64,000 nt of DNA from positions 101,476-165,475 of the forward strand of contig JAZQUU010000038.1 of NCBI GenBank assembly GCA_045631485.1, given 5' to 3'. This document shows, piece by piece, positions 17,549 to 25,975 of this stretch. Origin of the DNA: SIG452 sp045631485 (GTDB lineage: Bacteria; Bacillota; Clostridia; UMGS1840). Below the pieces are notes generated by a model that was given only the letters and a program-made list of their open reading frames with translations, was not told the DNA's origin and did not search any database. A program made the translations under genes and the position numbers. Each line of letters opens with the position of its first letter. The first letter of the stretch is position 1.

Positions 17549-18228
17549 ATGGACATGATTTTTTAAAATACTTAACCGTAAACCTAACCACAACTCAAGA
17601 AATTGGCAATGTAGAGCGTACCAGCACAGCAACAGGATTCTATGCGATACTAAACAACAAGCCTGTTCTGATTACTGCAAAGCATTTTGCCTAGGAAGCA
17701 ATGTCCAACCTGACATTGCCCGTACATTACCAAATCAATAATACCGTAGTGACAATGCCCATAACTGTAAGAGTAGACTGGATAGATTCCGAAGATTACG
17801 ATATCTCATACTGTGAAATCAATCCTATTTCAGATAAATTAAAAGAAATCAACGGAAAAACCATGTTTTATACTGCACTCACTGAAAAAGATATCATGAC
17901 AAAAGAAGAGTTCTCCGAACTGAATGTACTGACTCAGATATTAACAATGGGTTACCCCTACGGTGTCAGCAGTACCCACCACAAATTCCCACTCTTTAAA
18001 ATGGGGTATCTCTCCAGCCTGCCAAAAGATTTTACGGAAAACGGTCAAGGCTACCTTGACCTGTTTGGCGAAGAAGGTTGCTCCGGCGCTCCCCTGTTCT
18101 TAAATAACTCTCAGCTAAAACTGGTTGGTGTTCTCACGGAATACGTGTCCGATAAGAAACAGTCACCCAAAAGCACCTCTGTATATGTATCCGCAGATAA
18201 AATATTGGAATTGGTAAATCAAGAATAG
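17545..18228 (+). pseudogene. Trypsin-like serine protease gene interrupted by an in-frame TAG
   Basis: The frame starts at 17545 (MNGHDFLKYLTVNLTTTQEI) and would encode 226 residues but for TAG at 17692-17694. The catalytic His lies just before the stop in LITAKHFA, the Asp probably in DSEDYDISY after it, and the Ser in EEGCSGAPLFLNN, so the stop separates the catalytic residues. The second part can be read from ATG 17701 but has no ribosome site. Everything after the stop is well preserved with no frameshift, so the change is recent, or the stop is sometimes read through. TAG ends this same gene at 18228 and gatD, so it is a normal stop here. Confidence 0.75.
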
Positions 18229-18240
18229 TTCGAAATAAAA

Positions 18241-18274
18241 AACATCCGAGTAACCTCTTGGTTACTCGGATGTT
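18241..18274. terminator. Bidirectional intrinsic terminator
   Basis: AACATCCGAGTAACC pairs perfectly over 15 bp with its complement around a TCTT loop. On the minus strand it is followed by a T run and ends the spore-protein gene; on the plus strand it closes the protease gene. Confidence 0.85.
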
Positions 18275-18293
18275 ACAAATTTTCACAATACTC

Positions 18294-18548
18294 TTATACT
18301 ATGATTCTATACTCATATTCCACATTCATCGTATGACCATACGCATTACGATTGTTACGCATAAAATTCATAGTTCGTTCGGGACAAATCTTCTTTACCA
18401 TCTGACCGCCTACGGAACCTGCTTCTTTAGAGGTTAAGTCACCGTTGTAACCCTGTTTTAAGTTTACGCCGACATCCTGCGCAGCTTCCATTTTGAATCT
18501 GTTTAACGCTTCTTTTGCTTCGGGTACTAAGTTCTTTTTGCTTGCCAT
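18294..18548 (-). CDS. Alpha/beta-type small acid-soluble spore protein
   Basis: This 84-residue protein contains VPEAKEALNRFKMEAAQDVG and GYNGDLTSKEAGSVGGQMVK, the DNA-binding signature of clostridial alpha/beta SASPs. These coat spore DNA, change its conformation and protect it from UV and depurination. The start at 18548 (MASKKN) follows AAGGAG; the longer upstream frame lacks a ribosome site. The gene shows that the organism forms spores, and a forespore sigma factor would be expected to drive it, although I did not find a clear sigma-G promoter. The C-terminal extension YGHTMNVEYEYRIIV is unusual. Confidence 0.85.
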   Translation of the reverse strand: MASKKNLVPEAKEALNRFKMEAAQDVGVNLKQGYNGDLTSKEAGSVGGQMVKKICPERTMNFMRNNRNAYGHTMNVEYEYRIIV

Positions 18549-18716
18549 GATAATAAAAATCTCCTTTTTATAATTTATCATCCTCAAAAAAATTGTATTG
18601 GAAAATGCTCGTTTCCAAAAACTTTTTTTCGTGGAAGACAGTCATAGTTTGTGCTTTGATACAAAATCTATTCTGGAAATTTTTATCGTTTTTTGAAATG
18701 TTTTGTAATACAAAGA

Positions 18717-18740
18717 AAAGGTGAGCAAATGCTCACCTTT
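18717..18740. terminator. Terminator-like hairpin
   Basis: AAAGGTGAGCA and TGCTCACCTTT pair around a short loop, with T-rich sequence on both sides. There is no gene immediately upstream on the plus strand. On the minus strand it would follow the paired structured elements at 18787-19016. Confidence 0.5.
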
Positions 18741-18786
18741 CTTTTGTTTTTAATTTTGATTTTTTTTCTACCTAACCTAAGGTGCA

Positions 18787-18897
18787 GAGAAAAGGATGCA
18801 AAACGGAACAACCGAACCCGCAGGGGTTATCCGAAGCCGTAGTACTGCGTATAGCATATTTGTGTACGGCGAGTGATGAGGTTGGTTCGTTTGGTGC
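18787..18897. ncRNA. Structured element, copy 1 of a tandem pair
   Basis: On the plus strand GAGAAAAGGA is followed by an outer stem (AACAACC with GGTTGGTT), a CCC-GCA-GGG hairpin, and a GCCGTA/TACGGC hairpin (18836-18841 with 18865-18870). The order matches copy 2 at 18927-19016 with compensatory changes, which supports function as RNA. The orientation is not settled; on the minus strand the CTTCGG motifs would form UUCG-type loops. No long reading frame fits. The RNA family was not recognised. Confidence 0.5.
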
Positions 18898-18926
18898 GTT
18901 TTATCAAGCCGCCATCATAAGGCGAT

Positions 18927-19016
18927 GAGAAAAGGACTCAGAACAAACAAACCGAGCCCGAAGGGATTACCCGAAGGCGTACATAGGTACGCCGAGAGGC
19001 GAGGTTTGCTTGTAAC
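18927..19016. ncRNA. Structured element, copy 2 of a tandem pair
   Basis: It shares with copy 1 the order GAGAAAAGGA, outer stem (ACAAACAAACC with GGTTTGCTTGT), CCC-GAA-GGG, TTA-CCGAAG, and a hairpin GGCGTAC-ATAG-GTACGCC (18976-18993). It is 21 bases shorter than copy 1 because of a shorter third hairpin. The stems differ from copy 1 by paired substitutions. Both copies lie between terminator-like hairpins in the gap between hpf and the spore-protein gene. Confidence 0.5.
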
Positions 19017-19087
19017 AAAAAAGCAATATAAATCAAAATTTGTGACAACAAATTTTCACCTGAAACAAAAAAGGAGTTCCAAAATTC

Positions 19088-19115
19088 TAAGGGAGAGGAC
19101 AAAGCCTCTCCCTTA
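19088..19115. terminator. Terminator-like hairpin downstream of hpf
   Basis: TAAGGGAGAGG pairs over 11 bp with CCTCTCCCTTA around a six-base loop. On the minus strand it lies 44 bases after the hpf stop; on the plus strand it would end a transcript of the paired structured elements and is followed by a T-rich stretch. Confidence 0.6.
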
Positions 19116-19158
19116 TTTGCTTCATTGCTTTTTTGTGGTCTGTGTTCTTTTATCGAGC

Positions 19159-19713
19159 CTATTCAACGTCTAAGATGCCATATTTATCATCTTTTCGTTT
19201 GTAAACAATACTGATGCCGTCATGCTCCGCATTGCGGAAGGCAAAGAAGGTATGTCCCAGAAGATTCATCTGAAGAATTGCTTCGTCCACAAACATGGGT
19301 TTCACGGTGATTACCTTGGAACGAGCCACGGTGAACTCGGTTTCTTCGGGCAAATACAGGGTGTCTTTTTCTTCTTCATCGGTTTCAAAGGCATCAAAAG
19401 TTTCTTGGATTGCAGATTCTTTTTTAATTTTGTTTTCGATTTTGGTTTTATACTTTCTGATTTGCTTCTTTAAATTTTCCATCAGTTCATCCATAGCGGT
19501 CCAGATATCTGCATCCGCTTCTTCCACACGGAAGATGGTGTCTTTATAGAAAATGGTTAATTCCACAATGTAGGTATCTTTGATGAGAGACAGGGTTACA
19601 GTTGCTTCCGCATTATCGTCAAAAATTTTGTCGAACTTAGAAAGCTTTGCTGCAAATTTTTCTTTAAAACTGTCTTTCGCCTGGAATTTTCTTTCGTTAA
19701 AAATTACTCTCAT
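19159..19713 (-). CDS. hpf: Ribosome hibernation promoting factor, long form
   Basis: This 184-residue protein has an N-terminal S30AE/RaiA domain (MRVIFNERKFQAKDSFKEKF, about residues 1-100), a charged linker, and a C-terminal dimerisation domain (VARSKVITVKPMFVDEAILQ then FRNAEHDGISIVYKRKDDKYG). Long-form HPF dimerises 70S ribosomes into inactive 100S particles in stationary phase. AAAGGAG precedes ATG 19713; the longer in-frame extension has no ribosome site. It stands alone, downstream of a fumarase subunit gene. Confidence 0.9.
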   Translation of the reverse strand: MRVIFNERKFQAKDSFKEKFAAKLSKFDKIFDDNAEATVTLSLIKDTYIVELTIFYKDTIFRVEEADADIWTAMDELMENLKKQIRKYKTKIENKIKKESAIQETFDAFETDEEEKDTLYLPEETEFTVARSKVITVKPMFVDEAILQMNLLGHTFFAFRNAEHDGISIVYKRKDDKYGILDVE

Positions 19714-19833
19714 ACTGATTCTCCTTTGTCTTAGCCGATTCGAATGGAAAATCCGTAATTTCACGGTTCCGATCGAACCGAGCTGATATTTTTTTATGGA
19801 AAGCGGAATCAGAAAATCCGCTCCAAAAACGAA

Positions 19834-20673
19834 TTAAAGAACCTTAGTGATATGACGGGAAACGTGGCAACAGATATTCACCGCTACGGGCATACCTGCG
19901 ATATGAGTGGGATGGTCAATAATATTTACCCACAAAGCGGTGTTTTTGCCGCCAAGACCTGCAGGACCGATATCGGTGCTGTTGATTTTTTCCATCAGTT
20001 CTTTCTGCATTTTCTGATACAGGGGTTTTTCGGGTACGGTACCGATAGGCTGAGTTAAAGCCACTTTAGACAGTTTTGCCGCCTGCTCAAAGTCACCGCC
20101 AACACAAACACCAACCACGATGGGTGGGCAAGGATTGGGACCTGCAGAACGAACTGCATCCAGTACCACATTTACCACTCCGTCATAACCTGCGGAGGGA
20201 GGCAGCATTGCGATTTTACTCATATTTTCGCTACCGAAGCCTTTGGGTGCAAAGGTGATTTTCATCTGATCACCAGGAACGATATCATAGTGAATGATTG
20301 CAGGAGTGTTATCACCGGTATTCACACGGTCAATGGGGTCTGCCACAACAGATTTTCTTAAGTAGCCGTCCACATAACCCTGGCGAACACCTTCATTAAT
20401 TGCTTCGGTTAAGTTGCCGTCAACATAAACTTCCTGACCCACTTCGATAAAGAATACTGCGTATCCGGTATCCTGGCAGATGGGAATTCTTTCTTCTTTT
20501 GCAATATCTGCATTCACAACCAGTTTTTCTAAAATATTTTTGCCAACGGCGCTGGTTTCGGTTTTGCAAGCACTGCAGATGGACTGATATGCATCATCAG
20601 GCAGAATGGTATTGGCATCAATACACATCTGTCTTACGGTTTTGGTAATGTCAGTTGCTAAAATAGTTTTCAA
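19834..20673 (-). CDS. Class I fumarate hydratase / tartrate dehydratase alpha subunit
   Basis: This 279-residue iron-sulfur hydro-lyase subunit carries cluster-binding Cys in ICQDTGYAVFF, PNPCPP and VGVCVGG. The enzyme interconverts fumarate and malate (or acts on tartrate) with an oxygen-sensitive [4Fe-4S] cluster and needs a beta subunit for the active site. In most Clostridia the beta gene follows directly, but here the next minus-strand gene is hpf, and no beta-like sequence is in the window. TTCATCTCTCC in the plus-strand text gives GGAGAG upstream of the ATG. Confidence 0.85.
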   Translation of the reverse strand: MKTILATDITKTVRQMCIDANTILPDDAYQSICSACKTETSAVGKNILEKLVVNADIAKEERIPICQDTGYAVFFIEVGQEVYVDGNLTEAINEGVRQGYVDGYLRKSVVADPIDRVNTGDNTPAIIHYDIVPGDQMKITFAPKGFGSENMSKIAMLPPSAGYDGVVNVVLDAVRSAGPNPCPPIVVGVCVGGDFEQAAKLSKVALTQPIGTVPEKPLYQKMQKELMEKINSTDIGPAGLGGKNTALWVNIIDHPTHIAGMPVAVNICCHVSRHITKVL

Positions 20674-20756
20674 TGTTCATCTCTCCTCTTATTTGTTATA
20701 TTCGACATTTCTGTCGTAAAATCCTTTTTTTATTTTAAAAAATTTTTTCTTAACTG

Positions 20757-23700
20757 TTAAAATGTCCAGTTGGGCATTATTTTTAATTGATTGATATATT
20801 CGGGAGTTGCAACCACACCGGTGAGCACCGGGTAGAATACAACAAAGAGTGCAATTGTCGCCACACAGACGCCAAGGGGAATCCAAAGGGATTTTCCTTT
20901 TTTTGCCACTTGCTTCCAATAGTATCCCAACCCCAATGCCAAGAAGCAAACCATGGGGAAATAGTGATACATAAAGGTGCAACGGGTTACAAACATCCAG
21001 GGAAGCATCTGAGAAAGATAGCCTGCCAAAATGACAAATGCAGACAAGGAAACTTTCTTGTTCTTCACAGAATGAACCAACAGATAAATCATTCCCGCAA
21101 GGCCGCCCCATAACAGAATGGGATTGCCGAAGGTGGCAATGGTTTCACGGGAACCGTTTTCCAACAGAACACCCTGATGCATCCAGAGGGGTTTGGCGTT
21201 AATCATCCATTCATACCAGGATGCACTGTAAGGATGAGTTGCAGTCAGTTGACTGTGATAATTGAACATGTGTTGCTGTGTCGACACAAAGTTCTGCCAG
21301 GTGAGTGTCTGGTCAAAGCATTCAAAATACGGAATGTAGCTCAGATAATAAATCATAAACGGAATCAAGGCATAAAGTCCCAAAGACCACGCAATCAGTT
21401 TGCCTGCCTGTGTATTTTTGGGAGCTCTTTGATACCGCATCCAGATGGCGAACAGATAGATGGAACCAAGGCCGATACCCGGGTAAATCGCCGCCCATTT
21501 TACCGCAGCTCCGCATCCGAACATCACGCCCGAAATTCCAAGGAATGTAAGGGATTTCCAATTGACTCCCCCTTGCACATATTCGTGCACAAATTCCAGA
21601 AGAAACGCAAATGCCGCAACGATAAAGAATACCATAAAGGAATCGATGGAAGCGATTCTTGTGTGGGATAAATGCATAAAGCCAAAGGTAAACAATACGG
21701 TTGTTAAAAAGGCTACTTTATTATATCGGAGCAACCGTTTTGCCAACAGATAAAACACGGGAATCATCGCAATGGCAATGGCAACACCCATAAAACGAAC
21801 ACCTAGCATATTCCATCCGAACAAGCTGATACCGATGGTCATTAAAAGTTTGCCAAGGGGCGGATGAGTGGTTTCATACATGGAAAGGTCGTTTTTGTAT
21901 TCATACGCGGCTCTGCCGTGATAAATTTCGTCAAAATAGAAACTGTTTTCGTAAGAGGGCACATCGGGAACGGTGTGGGGTTCATCCGAAAATGCCGCAA
22001 CATCGGTTCCGTTGGGTGCAGAAACGGTGTATGCGATAACCTCGCCCTGCGCATCCAGGAACATAAATTCGCCCCATTCGGTGATGGCATCGGAACCGTT
22101 GTCCAACACTTCAAGCACCACTGCATCGGTGGGATAAACAGGCAATTTTTCCTGCTGCCAGCTAAACACATAGGTGGATTTTTCCTGCTTGCCGGAAAAA
22201 TTTATATACTGATTGATGTCGGCACTTACCTGACGAAGTTTAAAGTTTCTTAACCCATAGCCTGCAAAATAGCGAATTTCCGCAAGGTTTTCGGTTTCGG
22301 AAAATTGGAAGGTCACACTCTGCCCTTTTGCCACCTTGGCATAGGTTTTAGGGGTGTTATCGGTGCTTCCCAAACGGTAGAATGCACAACCGCCGAATAC
22401 CACCATCACACAAAGAAGTGCAACCGCACTTTTCCAATTGAATTGTTCGGAATATTCACGGATTTTCTTTTCTTTTTGGGGATAATCTGCACGGATGGTC
22501 ATATAAATATCCCGCACCAGATACCAAAGGATTGCTAAATTCACAATGGAGCCTACCACAAAAATCATATTGTAGTAAGGGTCGGAAACGCCGCTTAAAT
22601 ATTTTAAGGCAAAATCCAAATTGAGGAAATAGGTTAATTCCAAGGTGCAGAAAATGCCGAAATATTTTTTCTTGCCGGTAAACACAAATGCAAGAAGGAG
22701 AAGAAGAGGCACAAAATACCAGTAACGCTCGTGCATTTTGGAGCCAAGCATCACGATGGCAAATAAATAGGTGCCAAAAATCAGGAACAGATTTTTCTTA
22801 TCCCGATTGAAAATAACCGCCAGAATGCCACCCATCACGCAAACCGCCATCAGGATGGTACCCCATTTTTCAAAGGTCAAAAACAGGAAATTATCGGTTA
22901 AATTTCTCATATTTCCGTTTAACAAACCAAACAGATTAAAGGTATTTAAAGAGGCATAAGGATAAGAAGAAAAGGTCTCGGTGTATTTTTTCACCAAGAA
23001 CATTAAGTCGGGAACACCGTTTCTGAAGGGAATCATGGAGATACTCATAATCGCCAGAGCGAAAATGAAGGTTACCGCTAAATTCCAAATGATTTTTACG
23101 GCTTTTGGGAACTTGTCTTTCCAAACGGGAACAAGCACCAGAGAATCACTTTTTGCAAATAAAATGGCAACAAGGGGTGCAAATAAGAAGCTCTGAGGTT
23201 TGGTTAATGCAGACAAGGTAAACAACAATGCCGAGCGGGTCAGCTTTTCTTCCAAAAGGAATCGGAAGGTTAAAAGCATTAAGTAGCAAAAGATACCATC
23301 AGTCTGTCCCCAATAGGTGCCCGTAATCAAAAAGGAGGGCAACAGTGCAAGCATCACAGTAAAGGGTAACTGTTTATTTTGGGGATAGCGTTTACTGTAT
23401 GCCGAAAGAAGCTCGTAACCGATGAGCCCTTCGGCTATCATACCGGGCATTTTTACAAACAGTTTGGTGAGATATTCTCCGCCGCCAAGCAGGTTTTTCA
23501 CCCAACCGAACAGGCCCGTCATCATAATATAAAGGGGCGGATAATCGCAAAAATATCCGTCGGCATAAAAACCGTTTAAGCCGCCTGCGGCTCGTTCCAT
23601 CCAGGCGGTGTAGGTATTCATATCTACCTCATATCCTTTAAAATAGGGGGAGATAAGAATTTTTATCAATGTAATCACGCCAAGGGTCACCAGGCATCCT

Positions 23701-23810
23701 GCCGTGGGTTTTCTCTGAGCGTTCACTTTTTGCAGACGGTTGTTCTGGTCCTGATACAAGAACCACATAAATGCCGCAAAAATCAGTATGATAATGGTGG
23801 AAGTGTGCAT
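20757..23810 (-). CDS. Large polytopic phospholipid-carrier-dependent glycosyltransferase (fused)
   Basis: This 1017-residue membrane protein has many hydrophobic segments in two blocks. Residues 1-460 look like a GT-C type mannosyltransferase (DGIFCYLMLL, SKMHERYWYFVPL). Residues 460-620 are a soluble beta-rich insert. Residues 620-1017 match the PMT family (FDEIYHGRAAYEYKND, THPPLGKLLMTIGISLFGW), with the acidic motif used to bind a polyprenyl-phosphate sugar. It probably moves a sugar to a wall polymer or protein on the outer face. It lies between fumarase and trhP, and is probably its own transcription unit. Confidence 0.8.
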   Translation of the reverse strand: MHTSTIIILIFAAFMWFLYQDQNNRLQKVNAQRKPTAGCLVTLGVITLIKILISPYFKGYEVDMNTYTAWMERAAGGLNGFYADGYFCDYPPLYIMMTGLFGWVKNLLGGGEYLTKLFVKMPGMIAEGLIGYELLSAYSKRYPQNKQLPFTVMLALLPSFLITGTYWGQTDGIFCYLMLLTFRFLLEEKLTRSALLFTLSALTKPQSFLFAPLVAILFAKSDSLVLVPVWKDKFPKAVKIIWNLAVTFIFALAIMSISMIPFRNGVPDLMFLVKKYTETFSSYPYASLNTFNLFGLLNGNMRNLTDNFLFLTFEKWGTILMAVCVMGGILAVIFNRDKKNLFLIFGTYLFAIVMLGSKMHERYWYFVPLLLLLAFVFTGKKKYFGIFCTLELTYFLNLDFALKYLSGVSDPYYNMIFVVGSIVNLAILWYLVRDIYMTIRADYPQKEKKIREYSEQFNWKSAVALLCVMVVFGGCAFYRLGSTDNTPKTYAKVAKGQSVTFQFSETENLAEIRYFAGYGLRNFKLRQVSADINQYINFSGKQEKSTYVFSWQQEKLPVYPTDAVVLEVLDNGSDAITEWGEFMFLDAQGEVIAYTVSAPNGTDVAAFSDEPHTVPDVPSYENSFYFDEIYHGRAAYEYKNDLSMYETTHPPLGKLLMTIGISLFGWNMLGVRFMGVAIAIAMIPVFYLLAKRLLRYNKVAFLTTVLFTFGFMHLSHTRIASIDSFMVFFIVAAFAFLLEFVHEYVQGGVNWKSLTFLGISGVMFGCGAAVKWAAIYPGIGLGSIYLFAIWMRYQRAPKNTQAGKLIAWSLGLYALIPFMIYYLSYIPYFECFDQTLTWQNFVSTQQHMFNYHSQLTATHPYSASWYEWMINAKPLWMHQGVLLENGSRETIATFGNPILLWGGLAGMIYLLVHSVKNKKVSLSAFVILAGYLSQMLPWMFVTRCTFMYHYFPMVCFLALGLGYYWKQVAKKGKSLWIPLGVCVATIALFVVFYPVLTGVVATPEYINQLKIMPNWTF

Positions 23811-23843
23811 AGATTCACGTTCCTTTCTTGTGATTTATCAAAC

Positions 23844-25094
23844 TTATCGGTTGGAAGAATCTTCCTGCCATTTGCATTTTCTGCGAAGCATGGAATTTTT
23901 GGGGAACGGCGTATCGCAGGCAATACTCACAATCTGTTGCGCGTGGGGTGCCGATTCCATTTCTCCCCCATCGGGATTACGAAGGTCGGAAGCCGCCAAA
24001 AGAACGCTTTCGCCTTTGGTGGTCAACACATCTAAAATATCATCCCGATAGAATTTATTTCGTTGCTCAATGTAGAGCCGTTTATTTTCACTATCGTAGT
24101 CTGTCACCACGCCGACTAAGGTGTAATCCCTCACATAATCGGAAGTATGCACCAGTTGTCCGTCTGCATAGGGATTGCCGAAATAAAAGCCCTTGCAATA
24201 CTCACGGTGACTTACTTTGTTCACTTCCTCCAACACTTCGGGAGGGAGATTATAGTTGTCGGGGTCTTTTTTCAAAATATCCAACGCTTTGCGATATGCA
24301 TTGGTGGTAACTGCCACATAGTAAGGCGTTTTCATTCTGCCCTCAATTTTAAAGGAGGTAATCCCCGCCTTTGCCATTTGGTCCAGATGCTCAATCATAC
24401 ACATATCCTTGGCATTCATAATGTAGGTTCCGTGTTCGGAGCCGCCGATAGTGAAAGGATAATTGGGGCGTTTTTCTTCATATAATTTATATTTCCAACG
24501 GCAAGGCTGCGCACATTCGCCGCGGTTGGAATCTCTGCCCGTCATATAGGCGGAAAGCAAGCATCTGCCCGAATAGGAAATACACATCGCACCGTGACAA
24601 AAAGCTTCCAAATCCAAATCGGGATTGGTGTTTGCACGAACGGTGGCAATTTCATCTAAGGTCAGTTCTCTTGCTAATACCACCCGTTTTGCGCCCATAT
24701 CATAGTAGGTGTTGCAGGCAACGGAATTTAGGATGTTTGCCTGGGTGCTCATATGAACCTCTAAGTCGGGACACCATTTTTTGATAAGGCATAATGCTCC
24801 CAAATCGGAAGCGATCACTGCATCAACACCCATTTCGTAGGCTTCCTTGATGGCACGCTCCAACGTGGAAAAATCTCCGTCTCGCATCACCATATTGCAG
24901 GCACCGTACAGTTTCATATTGTATTTTTTCTTGATTTCGATTGCTTTTTGTAAGTAATCTCCCGAGAATAGCTGCTGGGGTGCTCTTAGCGACAGTCCGT
25001 TTAAGCCGATGTAGGCGGCATCCGCGCCGTAAACCCCTGCGGTTTCCAACTTTTCCAAGTCCCCTGCAGGAGATAAAAGCTCTAATTTATCCAT
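23844..25094 (-). CDS. trhP: U32 family tRNA wobble-uridine hydroxylation protein
   Basis: This 416-residue U32 protein shows LELLSPAGDLEKLETAGVYG and the signature EAFCHGAMCISYSGRCLLSAY followed by GECAQPCRWKYKLYEE, whose cysteines are typical of this group. Members such as E. coli TrhP and B. subtilis YrrN/YrrO are needed for 5-hydroxyuridine at tRNA position 34, using prephenate. The next upstream gene, 26 bases away, is a TrmR-like methyltransferase that acts on the same base, which fits this role better than the old peptidase label. GAGGAAA precedes the start. Confidence 0.8.
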   Translation of the reverse strand: MDKLELLSPAGDLEKLETAGVYGADAAYIGLNGLSLRAPQQLFSGDYLQKAIEIKKKYNMKLYGACNMVMRDGDFSTLERAIKEAYEMGVDAVIASDLGALCLIKKWCPDLEVHMSTQANILNSVACNTYYDMGAKRVVLARELTLDEIATVRANTNPDLDLEAFCHGAMCISYSGRCLLSAYMTGRDSNRGECAQPCRWKYKLYEEKRPNYPFTIGGSEHGTYIMNAKDMCMIEHLDQMAKAGITSFKIEGRMKTPYYVAVTTNAYRKALDILKKDPDNYNLPPEVLEEVNKVSHREYCKGFYFGNPYADGQLVHTSDYVRDYTLVGVVTDYDSENKRLYIEQRNKFYRDDILDVLTTKGESVLLAASDLRNPDGGEMESAPHAQQIVSIACDTPFPKNSMLRRKCKWQEDSSNR

Positions 25095-25120
25095 ATTATT
25101 TTCCTCAAATTTATTCTAAA

Positions 25121-25774
25121 TTATCGTTTGATGGTCAAAGAAACGCCGTCGCCGATGGGAATGACCACGGTTTCCAATTCTTCGTCGTGGCTGATGGCAT
25201 CTAAGTACATCCGAAGCCGTTTTACAATGGTTTTTTTGCGGAGAATCAACAGGTCGTCGTTTGCTACCATTCCTTTGTAAAGCACATTATCGGTGACCAA
25301 CACCCCACCCTTGGGAAGCAGTTTCTTTAAATAGGGAATGTAGTCATAATACTGGCCTTTGGCACTGTCCAAAAAGATAAAATCAAAGGTTTCGCCTTCT
25401 TGCACCAATTCTTCCAAAACATCCATTCCGTCACCGTTTTTGGGGAAAATCCGTTTTTTTAATCCTCGTTCTTCAAACAATTTGCATGCCTCTGCAAAAT
25501 TTTCGGGATTTTTTTCCACGGTAATGATGGTAGCATCGTTCCCGATAGCTTTTGATAAAATCACAGCGGAACAACCGATACCCGTGCCTAATTCCAACAC
25601 CTTTTTGGGTTGCTTTAACATCGCTAATAAATAAAGCAACTTGGTGGTTTCGGGTTTTGCAACGGGGATATCTTTATCCATGGCAAAATCGTATAACTTA
25701 GTCACATCTTCCGTCACCAGGGAACGGATATAGCGCAAAATAAATTCAAAATTGATATACTGTTCTTCAATCAT
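25121..25774 (-). CDS. trmR: tRNA 5-hydroxyuridine methyltransferase, TrmR-like
   Basis: This 217-residue SAM-dependent O-methyltransferase has the family 3 layout: VLELGTGIGCSAVILSKA binds SAM, FDFIFLDSAKGQYYDYIPYL carries the metal site, and VTDNVLYKGMV is typical. B. subtilis TrmR (YrrM) converts ho5U34 to mo5U34 in tRNA. Its coupling with the U32 gene downstream matches the B. subtilis yrrM-yrrN-yrrO order, so the two form a wobble-modification operon. Confidence 0.8.
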   Translation of the reverse strand: MIEEQYINFEFILRYIRSLVTEDVTKLYDFAMDKDIPVAKPETTKLLYLLAMLKQPKKVLELGTGIGCSAVILSKAIGNDATIITVEKNPENFAEACKLFEERGLKKRIFPKNGDGMDVLEELVQEGETFDFIFLDSAKGQYYDYIPYLKKLLPKGGVLVTDNVLYKGMVANDDLLILRKKTIVKRLRMYLDAISHDEELETVVIPIGDGVSLTIKR

Positions 25775-25832
25775 AATATTTTTCCTTTTTTGATAGGGGG
25801 ATAGAAAAGCTTTGTACCCCTTCTGCTGTTGT

Positions 25833-25871
25833 GAAGCCTTCTGCAGACTTCCCTGTGTAAGGGGAGGCTTT
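25833..25871. repeat. Short imperfect palindrome in an intergenic gap
   Basis: CTTCCC and GGGGAG flank TGTGTAA, bordered by AAGCCT and AGGCTT. It resembles the small dispersed palindromes found in Clostridia genomes, but only one copy is visible here. The rest of the 200-base gap shows nothing else. Confidence 0.3.
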
Positions 25872-25975
25872 GTTCTGCATTCTACAACACTGTTACGACA
25901 AAGACTGTATCATCTGGATGCCAGTCGTTTTCATCAGTAGTTCGTGTTGATTTAGGATAAAAAACATAAGCTTTT

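Noticed and set aside
17692..17694. TAG as a reassigned sense codon
   Set aside because: TAG ends the same gene and gatD properly, and no other gene in the window has an internal TAG.
20689..21111. 140-codon minus-strand frame
   Set aside because: Overlaps the C-terminus of the fused glycosyltransferase in another frame; no ribosome site and atypical composition.
23844..25094. Secreted U32 collagenase
   Set aside because: No signal peptide, and the operon with a TrmR-like methyltransferase supports tRNA modification.
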